From Struthio camelus (taxonomy: Eukaryota; Chordata; Aves; Struthioniformes; Struthionidae), in assembly GCF_040807025.1 (NCBI RefSeq), contig NC_090982.1:78967931-79031930 (forward strand): a stretch of 64,000 bases of DNA, in the 5' to 3' direction. A program made the translations under genes and the position numbers. Below are positions 52,301-64,000 of this stretch, in pieces. The number at the start of each line of letters is the position of its first letter. Position 1 is the stretch's first letter. The notes below the pieces were generated by a model, which saw only the letters and a program-made list of their open reading frames with translations, was not told where the DNA came from and made no database searches.

Positions 52301-53756
52301 CTCTTGTACGTGTGTAATTGTTAGCCTCTGTGATCTTTGCATTCGCCATCCTCCTTGTGGATTTTGTTTCCTCCTCCCTGGATCTAATAATTTCAGCAGT
52401 GGCTCTGGCTTTACCTCAAGATTCAGAATTGCGTTACACATGCATTAAGAAAGTCTGCCTATATAACACTTGCTTTTGTCTTGAAGTTTGTTGCTGCTGA
52501 CTCATATAATTTTATTATGGCTAACAGCTATTTACAGCTTAGACTCCAGCTCCAAAGTCATTTTAGTTGTCCTCTAATGCATCTTTTGGCCTCTGTTATG
52601 TCTTATGCAATCAGCATTTTAATAGAATCTTTATTGTTTTGTTGTTATTATTCTAACTGTGTCATAATTTTAATGATTTAAAATCAACCTTGGGCTGATA
52701 TTTGGTGACCTTATTTTCTTATATGATATTATTGTAGGGATGCTTGAAAATCCTGCTGAAGAACTTATCCTGAATTATAGGGGAAAAAACTGTAGCCTTA
52801 AATAATTTGTTTTTATTGAATGATATTATCACATCCTAAATTGAGTAAGACTTGTATTTGCTAAGGTCCTAGATTGAACAAACACATACGAAGGTAGTGG
52901 GCAATGGATGTTTGAAGTGCTATCATTTTTCCATTTTACAGAATAAGTGAAAATATCTGCAGATATTTGGCCATCTGGATACAAACAGCAGCAAAGTGTA
53001 TTGTATACATGTGTTTAGGATGGTTTTTTTTTTTTCACGTATCTTTCAATGATATATGCTGGGTTTTTTTTGGATTTCCCAAGAAGACAAGTGCAGAGTT
53101 CCAGTAGCCTATATAGTTTTAGATAAATTCAATGTTTCAGGTTTTGCATAATGTTTTGGATTTTCTGTCAAGTACACCTAGAAATGCTCACAAGATGCAT
53201 GAAATTCAATAGAAAGTTACACTTAAAGGAAACCTAAAACTCTGACTTTGCTGGAGTTCATCTGTAAGATGAACAGTCTTAATAATTCAGCCTTAGGTGA
53301 GGACAAATGCAATTTCTTTTCCTTTGGTTAGTTAACCAGGGATAGCTGCAGAACCACACTAGACCACATGTCCTGATATTAAATTGAGTATCTAAAATTA
53401 GGCATTTTACATTCTGTAGCTTGAGGACAGGGTTTCAGTAGCTGAGGCATTTATCAAGTAGGCATCAGATGTGTAGGAACTCTGCAGCAGTAAGTAACTG
53501 TGTATTGTGCATTTCTATGTATCATTTTAAAATGCAATTTCATAAGTAAAAATTTTGCTTCATATTTAATGTACTTCTGTTATTGCTGTATTCCTTATTG
53601 TTTGACAGTCCAGTGTTTTGGAACTTGAAGTGTGACAGGCTTCTATCCTAACTGCAGATAACGACATTTGGGGAAATGCGTAGTTACTTCATTAATAATT
53701 CTGTCAGTCGTGATGTTTCATATGAATCTAATACTTTTTTGTTTGGTTTCTTGTAG
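49337..53756 (+). other. KIF24 5' intron
   Basis: AT-rich, with no further exon that I can support. A stretch at about 51320-51930 resembles the 3' UTR of an old CR1/L3-like LINE. Confidence 0.6.
51320..51930 (+). repeat. Possible ancient CR1/L3-like LINE 3' relic
   Basis: Segments such as GAACCAGAGAAAATCATTTAG, a TCTTGAGTTTTAAAATGATCA stretch trimmed here, AAGGTTAACTAATTTGTTA and CTCATAACTTCCAGCC occur in the order seen in an old amniote LINE 3' region (as I remember it). The match is loose and needs a repeat-library comparison. Confidence 0.3.
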
Positions 53757-53770
53757 GCTTTAGCTTGAAG

Positions 53771-54387
53771 ATGGCATCATGCCTTTATGAATGCCTTTGT
53801 GAGGCAGAACTTGAAAAATACTATCCATATTTTGCTGCCTTTGGTCTTCAGAAGATTGATGAGCTTGCCAAGGTTTCCATGAAAGATTATACCAAACTGG
53901 GGGTCCACGACATGAATGACCGTAAACGTCTTTTTCAGCTCATTAGAATAATCAAAATTATGCAAGAAGAGGAAGATGCAGCAGACTTGAAAAAGCAAAA
54001 TTTTCAAACAAGTGGCCTTATTGTTCAGCCTCAGGTGACCAGATCAGGTCCCCGTAGACAACTGCATTTTGAGTCCTTCTTTGAGAAAAATGATGGAGCA
54101 GTGAAAGACTCTGAGTCTGAATCATACGGTTCAACTGATTTCAGTGCCAATGAAGAGAGGGACAGTCTAGTGGAAATGCTGGGACACATTCAACCACATG
54201 ATTCAGAGCTGATTAGAATAGCTAGAAGAGACCTAAATACTCCTGGAATATGCACAAAAAGTGAACTGGACTGTGCTACAGTATCTGATGATATTGCTCC
54301 TCTCTTGGGGGATTCTGAAACTCCCATCATACAAAGAATAACTCATATTTCAGGGTATAATTATGGACTACCTCATTCTTGTATCAG
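53771..54387 (+). CDS. KIF24: KIF24 coding exon 1 (SAM domain)
   Basis: The exon starts at 53757 and the ATG is at 53771. It encodes residues 1-205 plus two bases, and ends PHSCI(AG) at the donor ATCAG|GTAATA. Confidence 0.96.
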
Positions 54388-57300
54388 GTAATAATTCATC
54401 TCCTTTATTTTACCATATTTCAAGTTAATCATGATAATTTCTGCACTGGGGAGGAGAATCTGTCTTTATTGACCCCAAATAAGCAAACTGTAATGCTGTA
54501 AAAGTTGCACAGAGCAATGCAAGATCTTACAGGGAGAGAATGTATTAACAAGCACTTCACACTCTCCAAGTCTGGTAGAAAGAATCAGTTGAATTTGCCA
54601 GCTGCTACTTGCCAAGGTTGCCTAAGAATAGTTTTCACTATCTTGCAGGATAGAAGCCTTTGTTTTCTTGGTGTTTGGGCTGTTTTTTTCTCTCTTCCCC
54701 CCTTCCCCCCCCCCCCCCCCCCCCCCCAATGTGGCTATCTTGCAAAACATCATTTTCCAAAATACAGTGTTGCCTGTTGATGGTAAGTCTGTGAAGTTTT
54801 TCCCAGTAAAAATAATGCATACTGTGATAGTTATATTTGTTCATAAAGAATTTCTGAACTGGAGCTTTAAAAAGAAACAGAATGAATTTAACTGGGACTG
54901 GATACAGACGATGACGAGAGGGAAGCTTTGCAGCTGCTCCCTGAGCACGTGATCCCTAACGTGCATGCTGTTTCCCAGTGTTGCTAACAGGGGGCTACAG
55001 TTATCTTGGACCCCTGGAAAATCAACCCTGGAAACATTTTTAAAGCACAAAATAACTTTTATTGGCTTACACTGGGCCGAGTGCAGATAAGCGCAGTGTA
55101 AACTGACTGCTTTGAGTCAAAAATTGTGAGCTAAGAAGGCCTCAGTCAGCTATCACTACCTCTGAAAGTATCCAAACTTAATAGATGTCTCCCAGGCCTC
55201 TCCTCCTAACCTGATTAGGATTCAGGCACTAGCTGCTTCTGCATTTAGGTCTCCTGCAGATCCTGATCCAGCAGACTGAGTACATACCTCCCTGCACACG
55301 TTCTACGAGAATCCAGATCACTGCAATGCAGTTGTGGCAGCTTTGTTTTAAAATGCAGCGATGAGACTGTCATAAGGATCATAGTGCTAACCTTCAAAAT
55401 GATAACCTTGTGCAGAGGTCCCAAAGGCAGGACAGTATACCATTTGTGGTTCATGAACTGCTTCAGAAGGAGTGCATGCGTTCGATGGCAAGCAGTAGCA
55501 TGTCGAGCTTCGTGTGAAGACGTTTACTGGATCCAGAGTGAAGATGTGTGCTGCCAAACACCTGATGAGTGGCTACCACCTACTGCAGGCAAAGGAAGCT
55601 GTATGAGCTTGTCGTGAAAGGTGTGGTGAGGAAGGATCCATGGAGTCAGGGTTGGTGACAACTCCTGTTGAGCATGCACATAGCCTGGATGGAGCAGATG
55701 CTGTTGCCACAGTGGGAAAGCACTATGGTTGCCTAGTAGTTAAGAGCACTTACCTGTGAAATGAGAGATCCAGGTTTAAAACTGGAAAAGAATTCAACCT
55801 TGCCACTCCTGCCTTCCAGAGGAGTAAATAAGATTGGCATCTTGGTGCATTCTCTGTCTCCTCTGGAAACTGAGCCAAGGTGCAACAAAAAGGGCAGGGT
55901 TCTTAGGGCTGGAAAGTAAAAAATAAACTCCTCTAGCTGTTCCAATAGGTTTTATTTTAAGATTCTTGAATCCTGCAATAGAGCTATGCTCTCTATTGTT
56001 CTCCCTTTCTTTTCTTGTTCTTCTTTCTTCTAAGCACATTCCTTTGTGCTTAGCACTAGCGTTCATCTTGTGGGCTTCCTGCATCCTCCTGATATGCCTG
56101 AGTTTCTCTTTCCCCTGCTTTGACCACAGAGCACATGTTCTGCATGTCAGGCTTGGGGCCAGGCCGCTGGCAGTTGGGTTAGCGGTTCCTGACTTGTGAG
56201 TGTCCATCTCCTTTGTTGAATCATTCGCGTGTCCCCTTGGGATTTGACCACTGTTAAGACTAATCTAATCCCATCTACAAGTAACCCTGGACAGTGGAGT
56301 GATTTAAGACTGAGGAAAGATGAACAGCTTTTTTAGTATGTTTAAATATATTTTCCATTTGGCTGCAGCAAATGACTTGGTTTTCATGTTAGCAGACAGG
56401 ACATGGAGATTCTTCTGACTTTTGTCTAATCAGGTTTCTAATGGTCGGTTTCAAGGTTTGTTTTATGCTAATAATATACAAATATACTTTTTCATAAAAT
56501 ATAATTTCTATTTAAGAAAGGTTAATAGAAAATTAAACTTCAGGTTCAGCATATCGAATCCAAGCGTATTCAGTCCCCATACAAAATACATGCATTAAAT
56601 GTTCATCTGTACAAGAAAGAATTTATGCCTTTTCTGTCATACACAGAATCGCCAAGTTTTCAGTTTTTCCTTTCTTGAGATTTTGTAGTTAGTCCTTTTT
56701 CCTTCAAGCTTTTAGAACAAAAAAAAAAAAAAGGCTTTCCCTATGGGTCAACAAACTTTAGAGCCTCTGGTCATTTGTTGACAACATCTGGTGCTCAGTG
56801 ATATCCATAAGCTTATAGTGGCTTATAAGCTAAAGCGTCCTATTTCAAGTATCATGGTCTTTCAGGGGAAAGAAGTTTCCATCCAAAAAACAGGGTCTGA
56901 TCCTGGTTGGCACAGGAAAGCCATACTAAAATTAATGAGAATACAATTACAAGTAAAAATTACTTGTGTGAACTGAGACTACATCTTGAGATTTATATCT
57001 GCGTGTTGTATGCTTCTGAGGAATCATGCAGCACAACAGCAATGACATTACAAGCTTGTAGTTGTAATGAGATATTGAATAACTTGTGTCCTTGCTGTGT
57101 TTTTGTCTTTAATTTATTAGGCAACTAGTATATGTTGGTTTTCAATCGTTACATTAAGAGATTTTTGGAAGGGCATTTGGATAGCATGGCAGAAACAGTA
57201 CTCTCCGGTAAGTCAGCGCTTGATTAAAGTGATTGTTTCTGACAAACTGACATTCAAATCCAGGCAGAAAATCATTATTCGTTTGGTTGAAGACATAGCT

Positions 57301-60300
57301 GTATAAATACTACTATTATTTTAACAAAGTGCACAAGTTATTAGTCTATTTAGCAAAAAACAGCAGGAAGTCCACCATGTCACAGTGAGGGCTTTTTGAT
57401 GAGTGTGACAGAAATATTTGTCTGGTAAAGCTAGAAATCCAAGTCATATTTACACATATTCTGCGTTGTGTAGTAACCTGGTTTTAAAATGCAAAACTAC
57501 AATTTTGTTGTAGATCAGGTACCTCTGAGAAAGAAACTCCATGGACAGAGAGTGAAAAAATCCGAGTGTGTGTCCGAAAACGTCCCCTGGGCCAAAGAGA
57601 GGAGCGACGTGGGGAGGTTAACATCATCACAGTGAAAGATAAAGAAACCCTACTCCTTCATGAGAAGAAGGAGGCAGTTGATCTCACCCAATATATTTTG
57701 CAGGTAATGTATTGTGTTTACATTTTATGTTTATGGGCTAGTCACTTGCATGGTGGAATAAAGCAAATTGTACTAATGGTGAACCCAGCCAAGAACCCCC
57801 TTGGGATTTCAGTAAAGGGAAACAGAAAAGGTCTGTCTGTATTTCTTGCATAGAAATAGGTGGTGGGCTCTTCTATCTGTTCAGCGTAACTGTATTTGAA
57901 TTTCTTCTGATTTGTGCCAGCTTGTGGCAGAAAACCTGACAATTTTACGTCCTCAAAAGCATGTCTCTGGCAGCTTTCTTTGCACAGGATAAAACCCTCT
58001 GCTAAATGCTGTTGTTGTAGTAGAACTGCCCACCGCAGAATCCCCTAGTAACTTTCCGGGGTACTTCAGTGAGGAGTTTCCTTTTCACGCTATTTCAGCA
58101 CTGAAGTTTGTTTCAAGGAATCACAAATACTCTCGCCCCCTCCCCTTCTTAGTTCTTAAATGCTTCTGAAAATTAAGTTCCCCTTTGGTCTTTGTTTCTA
58201 AATCCCAAGGATCTTGTGCTGTCATAGTTCAAATTCTCAGTTTTGACCGACAGCACCAGGAACAGAACTGATTTCTAGAGAGCAGCAAGCCATACCCACT
58301 CTGCTGTGTGTTATTTTTACAGTCAGGATCCTGGAAACAACTGTTCAGAGTAGCCAGTAAAAAATCGGTTTGCAGCTCTCTGAGGCCTGGTTCATATGCC
58401 AGCTTTTACAGTGTGACACATGCAGCCATTCCACCCCACTCCCTCCATCTGGCTAGCTATATTTGGCATCTGTGTGGGGCCTATCACCTTGGTATCCCAG
58501 CACTGAAATAACTGCTAGTTAATTTTGTTCTGGTAATCAAAATCTTGCTATAAGTCAATATTGTCCAGTCAGAAGTATGCCATGGCAAGAAAGCCATATC
58601 CCTACTGCAGGACCCTAGAGTACTTCCTTGCTTCTAAGTCTGGCTACTCACCCTGCCTCCATCCCTGATTCCTACAGAAAGGAAGCCCAGGGGTATGGAC
58701 CAAACAGGAGCTGGGGCATGCTCCAGCTCTGTGGCCTGGGGACCCAAATTGCAGGCCTGTCGCAGAGCTGATCTGTCCTGGGAGCTGCTGAGACTCCCTG
58801 GTTTAAAATTCACATGTGCCAGTGTGGCTTGTTTGTGCATCGTTGAAATGGTTATCAGTCCTGGAGATTTGCTACATTAATTTACCATGCACTGTGTCAT
58901 TAGAGTGCAATGTTAGACACCAGTCCGTGGAAGCTTTTTTGGAAGTGTGAGGTGCTTATATGACTGTCCCCACAAAAAGCATCCTTAACCTAGAAGGACC
59001 AGTTCCAAAGTTCAAAAGGAACTCAGCTGCAGTCTTTCTAGAGACCTTGCTGTTTTGGATCAAACCCTGAGGGTTTCCTTCTGCCCTCTTCTGAGATAAT
59101 ACAGTCCAGCTTTGCTTCGGAATAGTTTAGTCTCCTCTGGCCCAAAAAGGGTTTGAGTCTGGAGAGCAGAGACAGCTAATCACAACTGAGGACTAATTTT
59201 GAGTTGTTTTTACTGTTGCAGTCTTACTGTACATCTGTAGGCTGATTCATTTCAGGAATAGATGAGGGGTTTTTTTATTAGTTTTCTCCTGCTTTTTGTC
59301 ATAAGGCTGCTGTATGTTCTGCTTCAGAATGATGGAAGATTAAAGCATCTTTGCTTTCTTTTTTTCTTCCTACCGTCATTCTCTTGGTTGATTGTAATGG
59401 TGTGTTCCTGCAGATGTGATGCTGCATATCGAATTTGCCATGTCGCTTTGTCCTGATATAACGCCATATGAAGTCACTGGAAAGACTTCTGTTGTTGTAA
59501 TTTGTGTTCTAATGGGGTGAAGGGGAAGTGAGACATATTCCTTTTCATGTAAAAGATCATGTTTATTTTTCAGCATGTTTTTTATTTTGATGAAGTCTTT
59601 GGGGAGTCATGTACCAATCAGGATGTGTATATGAAGACAGCTCATCCTCTCATTCAGCATATTTTTAACGGGTAGGGCATCAGTGCATACGTTTGTTATT
59701 TTCTGCCTTTTTGTTTTCCAGTTTCATATACTGTTTTAATTTTCCTTTTACTCTTTTCTTCTTTTGAGAATACATTCATTTCTCTTTTTCCACGTACCCT
59801 TCCCCATTTAGAATGTCTTTGACTACAATTTTGACAAAATAAATCCGGAAAAAATTCTTTGCATTCAATAAGAATAAAGGAAAATTGGGCCTCAACTGTA
59901 ACAAGGAGACAGAATGGCCTACCTAGAACATTTAAAAAATAAAATAAAATAAATGGGTGTCAGGATTCCTGGAGTCTAATCTCTGCTCTAACAAAGACTT
60001 CTGTGTGATATAGCACAAACTATCTAGTGCCCTGGTTTACTCATTTGTAGAGAAATAATGTTACCTCTTCCATGAGGCAGTTGTGAGATATTTTTGCATG
60101 TATTTGTGCAGTTCACATGGAAATAGAAACTGTTTAATAAGCTTGTGGTTTATTTTTAGCTTGTGGTTTATTTTTATTTTATTGATTTATATTTTTAGAG
60201 GGTTAATTGTAATTACATGTTTCCTGACTAATGACAAATTGATGTTGGCTTTACATGGCTAATCTTATTTTCACACAACGTAACAAGCTTGAATATAATT

Positions 60301-63300
60301 ACATTTTGAGTCTTTGAAGGCAAGAATTACATGCCTGTGCTGAACACTAACAAAAATGGAACTTTCCGTTACTAAATATCTCTGAGTATCAGCAGAAGAG
60401 ACACAAAACATCACGCTTTTGACGAAAGTAAAAGAGGGAGAATAAGGTTTATAGCTTGCTATGTAGTAATAATCAATAAAGGCAGATTCACATTACAGTC
60501 AAGCCAGTGATGCCACCAAAAGAGATGCCACTGTTTTTTCTCAGCTTCCCCCCACTTTTCTGTCCCTCCTGCTGCTTTCCCTTCACTGGCATTGGGTCTC
60601 ATCTGACCCCATGGTAAGCTAATTTAGCAGTCTATACTGGCAAGAAAGTATTCTCTGTCTGTGCTGCAGTCCCACGTTTTACTCACTTCACTGCAGCCAG
60701 ATAGTCAGCCAGCCAAAAAACCTTTTAAAAAAAATCATGTTCTGTGATATTTGTTTTTTGGCTGATTCAGTTCCCTGAATCTCTTCACCTCATAGTTGTG
60801 AGCGCCAGTGCTTGCAGAAGGCCAGGATGGGAAGGGGAGACAGGCATGTGGTAGCCTCAGCTTAGATGGGCCTGAAAGGCTGCAAAGCCGTATCCTGAGA
60901 CCTACTTGACATTTTATGTGCATTGCCCTTATAACGTTAAAATGGCATGATGACAGAGATGCAGTAATCTGGAATAAGCTGAGACTGTATTTTCACTAGT
61001 TGAAGTGAGGGTACCTATAGCTCTCTGCCACTGAAAGGGAATGATCTTCCTTCCCCTCCTCCTAGCCACATTCCTATAGGTTACATGAAGCTGGTTTTGA
61101 CATATTTCATGATCCTCCCCGAGTTACTTTACTCCACTGAAACAGCAGAAAACTAACTCGAAAAACAGTGGAAAGCTTTCTGCTGTTTTAGTACCATAAA
61201 GTCAAACATCAGAGCCAGCACAGAGGATGCTGTAGGTCCCACAGCTGAGAAGAGAGAAATGGAAGAGCAAAACCTTCCCGTAGGCAGCAACAAGTCATCA
61301 GACTGACTTAGCCGCATGCAGGGCTGCGGCTTGAGATAAACTAACTTTGCTCAGTAAATTATAGTGCTGGGGTGTTAATCTTTGAGAACACTGTGTGTTA
61401 ATACAGAACCTGACTTGTGGCTGTTTCGCACCTTGCGTCGCAGTCATTTTTCTCTGTGATTCATAATCAAAAGGATTTTCATTCATAATCCTACAATATC
61501 TCTGTAGCAGATAAACAGTTGGAAAAATAATAATATATTGTCAGCTTCTGTAAATGCATTTTTGGCATCAGGAAAGAAGGAAGAGAGCCAGCACTCCGTG
61601 ACATGCCAACCCTCCATAGGGTGTGCTCGGGAATCGCTGTTAAGTGTTTTGCAGCTTCCCAGATGAGGATGCAAACTGAACCTCGTTGCTAAGGGTCAGC
61701 TCTATATATAGATATTTACATTGCAGAATCCCTTTTAATAGACATGAATGCATCAGATGTGGCACTAAAAATATAACTTATCGTTACAGAGGCAACGCAA
61801 CCTGCTTTGCATATGGACAGACTGGTGCTGGCAAGACTTACACTATGATAGGTACCCACCGGAACCCGGGTCTCTATGCGTTGGCTGCCAAGGACATCTT
61901 TAGACACCTGGAAGCACCACAGTCAAGGAAAGATCTCCTTGTGTTAATCAGTTTTTATGAGATCTACTGTGGACAGCTTTATGATCTGCTAAATGGAAGG
62001 AAGAGGTATTTAAATAAAGAGACATGTCGCTGTAAAACTAGGGTTATGAATTGGTTGGTTACTGTTTATAAATCACTTTGTTACTGTTTTGTGCAATTGC
62101 ATTTAACATATTACCATTTATAATAAATTTTATATATTTATTTAGGGTTGTTCTTGGGAGCTACTTAGTGAGAGAGGAGGGCAGAATCTGGCATTAAATA
62201 CTGTGGCATTGATAGGGAATAGTGGTTTGCGTTATTTTGATTGGGGGGGGGGGAGTAAAAATTAAGGCCCCATCTGAGGTATGAACTCACACTGCTTTAC
62301 TTAAACTATGATACGCATAATATAACAGCTAAACATCTGCAGATAGAGCCTTCCTGTTGGCAGAAGCGTTTCCGGTGACCGCTGTTGTGGAGTCCCTCTC
62401 TTCCCTATGCTTGAACATAGCCACTGGCTGTCCCTTCTGCTGTGTAATTGGGCTTAGGCTCTTGCTACTGCAGTCTCTGAGGAGCCTGTCAATCTCCCAC
62501 CTGTCATGCCTGACACTGCAGAGTCTGCTCACCCCCTTCCTCAACTCCTTTACCTGGCAGCCCAGTGACTCAACCAGAGCATGCCTCTGCAGGTGGCACT
62601 GCTGTCACCCACCAGCAGAAGCACCAGGTACTCCCCAGTCCAGAGTCCCCAGACTCTGTCTGAGTCTGCTCAGACAGATGTGTGCTCCCACAGGAGCTCC
62701 ATCTGGAATGGAAATCAAGACAGCTCAGAACATGCTTGGTCGAAAAAAAATTACTGTGGTCTGAAGTCTCAAACAATGGTCAGTTAATATCTCAGCGGTA
62801 AAATCTTTCCAACGTGATCTCAAAGGAACATTATCTGTCAGCTGGAGGCCTTTAGCACCCTTGAGAGCAGTATGCTGAGAGCATCCATACTGGAGGCTTG
62901 AGCCAAGAGGGAGGCCTTCTACACTGGGGAGCGAACATCTGCTCACGTGTTTCTGCAAACACCTATTCCTATGTGTGAGTGTGTATGTGTGTTCCCTTTC
63001 TCCAGTACAGTCATGAAGGACCTTTTTAATACTGAGTGATAGTTCAAGGACTTCTCTTTGGATATAAACCAGGTAGTGTAATCTACTGTCAGGAGTGGTT
63101 TTACTAGGAAGGCAGAGGGTATTCTCTGCAGGTCCATTAGCTATCTTACATGTCATTGATGGGGGAGATTAAGCGTTCTGCCATGCATATGTCATGGCTA
63201 TATTTTTCCTGCATAGTGTAACATTTACCTCTGTGTGATTCGTAGCAGAGTTGCTCCATACTCCGACTCTATAGCTGTGGAAGCTGCTATAAAATCCATG

Positions 63301-63776
63301 CCGTGCAAAAACCTTGAAAACTTGAGGAAAGCATAAGTTGCACAGTCTGAACTTCCTATAGAAGGTCTGAGATGCAGTTCAAAGAGGGACAGGAAGTCTA
63401 AAATGTAAACATCAAAATTAATTTGTCTGCTTTATTATATTCCTGCTCCCTATTTTAGCAGAAATGCATTGCTAATATCTTTTTAACAGTGAAATAAGAA
63501 TAGTACATATTATAAAAGAAATAGCTCTTCAGCTATTTCTGAAAATAAGTGAATGACAGTGTTATCTTTCCCCTAATTGGCAGCCTTGATATATATTGCA
63601 CATCGTGTCATAGCACTGACATGTGTTTCCATTGCTTCTATTTGAGATTTCAGAAATTTCCTTTCTGCAAGCCATTTTTCCCTTTCAGACTTTTTGCAAG
63701 AGAAGATGGCAAGCATGTCGTTCAAATAGTTGGACTGCGAGAGGTTCAGGTGGACTCTGTAGACCTACTGTTAGAG
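53771..63776 (+). CDS. KIF24: KIF24, kinesin family member 24 (N-terminal 403 residues; 3' part outside window)
   Basis: Five coding exons join in phase: 53771-54387, 57514-57703, 59574-59671, 61790-62005 and 63689-63776. KIF24 is a kinesin-13-related, microtubule-depolymerising motor that works with CP110/CEP97 at the mother centriole and restrains cilium formation. Residues 1 to about 65 form the SAM domain ([47 protein letters not shown]). A linker of about 155 residues is less conserved. The motor domain begins at [11 protein letters not shown] (222-232) and contains the P-loop GQTGAGKT (311-318). Switch I, switch II and the long C-terminal part lie right of 64000. The ATG at 53771 is preceded by the acceptor TTTCTTGTAG (exon from 53757). 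Human KIF24 is about 1370 residues, so roughly 30% is present here. Confidence 0.96.
54705..54727 (+). repeat. Poly-C tract (23 bases)
   Basis: An uninterrupted C run in a KIF24 intron, about 320 bp after the first coding exon. The transcribed-strand complement is poly-G. Confidence 0.95.
55725..55795 (+). repeat. Possible tRNA-derived SINE relic
   Basis: Shows a box A-like TAGTTAAGAGCA, then ATGAGAGATCCAGGTTTAAAA with a box B-like GGTTTAAAA, spaced as in tRNA-derived SINEs such as MIR and other amniote elements. It is too degraded to be a tRNA gene. Confidence 0.35.
57514..57703 (+). CDS. KIF24: KIF24 coding exon 2 (start of motor)
   Basis: The acceptor TTTTGTTGTAG completes the split Arg codon. 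Encodes [16 protein letters not shown], then [19 protein letters not shown], and ends DLTQYILQ at CAG|GTAATG (phase 0). Confidence 0.96.
59574..59671 (+). CDS. KIF24: KIF24 coding exon 3
   Basis: The acceptor TTTATTTTTCAG precedes [20 protein letters not shown] and [12 protein letters not shown]. The donor splits a Gly codon at AACGG|GTAGGG. Confidence 0.95.
59960..60115 (+). repeat. Probable MIR-like (CORE-SINE) relic
   Basis: The order TCTCTGCTCTAACAAAG, GTTTACTCATTTGTAGAG, AATAATGTTACCTCTTCC and GAGGCAGTTGTGAGAT follows the MIR core and 3' half. Located in a KIF24 intron. Recognised by eye. Confidence 0.45.
60138..60180 (+). repeat. Short tandem duplication, unit 18 bp
   Basis: AGCTTGTGGTTTATTTTT is present twice in direct succession. 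Confidence 0.8.
61790..62005 (+). CDS. KIF24: KIF24 coding exon 4 (P-loop)
   Basis: The acceptor TATCGTTACAG precedes GGNATCFAY and [20 protein letters not shown]; the end is YDLLNGRK(AG) at the donor AAGAG|GTATTT. The intact Walker A motif indicates an ATP-binding motor. Confidence 0.96.
62243..62253 (+). repeat. Poly-G tract
   Basis: Eleven G in a KIF24 intron. Confidence 0.9.
63689..63776 (+). CDS. KIF24: KIF24 coding exon 5
   Basis: The acceptor TTTTTCCCTTTCAG precedes [20 protein letters not shown] and [10 protein letters not shown]. The donor TAGAG|GTAACC leaves phase 0. The next exon is not recognisable before the window ends. Confidence 0.95.
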
Positions 63777-64000
63777 GTAACCTCTTTACTGGTGCTTGTT
63801 TTGTCTTCTGCAGCCCAGTTCCCTAATTTGTGAGATAAGTAATTTGCGGAGAAGACTGTTATTTGTTGTGTGCTACGTGTGTATGTTCCTATTTAAGGTT
63901 CTGATCTTAGCAAACTCAGCAGAGCATCGAGGAGCACTGTTAAAAGGGCTTTTATTCAGTAGGCTTCCTGGATTGCTGTAGCTGGTGTTAGTGATACGTG

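Noticed and set aside
55725-55795. tRNA gene
   Set aside because: Box A- and B-like sequences are present, but no cloverleaf arms or acceptor stem pair; better explained as a SINE relic.
63901-63981. Possible sixth KIF24 exon after TATTTAAG
   Set aside because: The translation (VLILANSAEHRG...) does not match the expected motor sequence leading to switch I and soon hits a stop. The real exon is probably beyond the window.

Overview
This is an avian genomic segment. It carries CR1 retroposon 3' ends ending in the bird-typical ATTCTGTG octamer, large introns, two CpG islands and vertebrate-style spliced genes. The gene order MYORG - NUDT2 - KIF24 matches human 9p13.3, which corresponds to the bird Z chromosome. 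The chromosome placement is inferred from synteny, not seen directly.

Layout. (1) Positions 1-11110 hold two MYORG-type family-31 glycosidase genes, tail to tail. The left copy (+) is cut by the window edge. The right copy (-) is a complete 698-codon single-exon ORF. Over the 1189 bp they share there are no indels, and I count two isolated silent differences plus 24 differences packed into two short islands, both in active-site regions. (2) A GC-rich stretch at about 12.8-15.9 kb is the probable promoter area of the right MYORG copy. (3) From 16 to 32 kb I see only relics of CR1-type LINEs and anonymous sequence. (4) A spliced gene on + (33.2-38.3 kb, possibly starting at 32.0 kb) encodes a small type I membrane protein: one mannose-receptor-type cysteine-rich (ricin-B-like) lectin domain, a short stalk, one membrane helix and a proline-rich tail. 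I do not know a name for it. (5) NUDT2 (-, 42.3-46.4 kb) and KIF24 (+, coding from 53.8 kb to past the window end) diverge from a CpG-island promoter at about 46.8-47.7 kb. That promoter contains CCAAT boxes and a CDE-CHR-E2F cell-cycle cluster.

The genes do not form a pathway. MYORG is an ER-lumenal glycosidase, NUDT2 hydrolyses Ap4A, and KIF24 is a centriolar kinesin. The unusual items are the duplicated MYORG pair with divergence confined to active-site islands and the unnamed single-lectin-domain membrane protein.

All exon boundaries were read by eye from splice consensus, reading-frame phase and remembered protein families. No alignment or database search was run.
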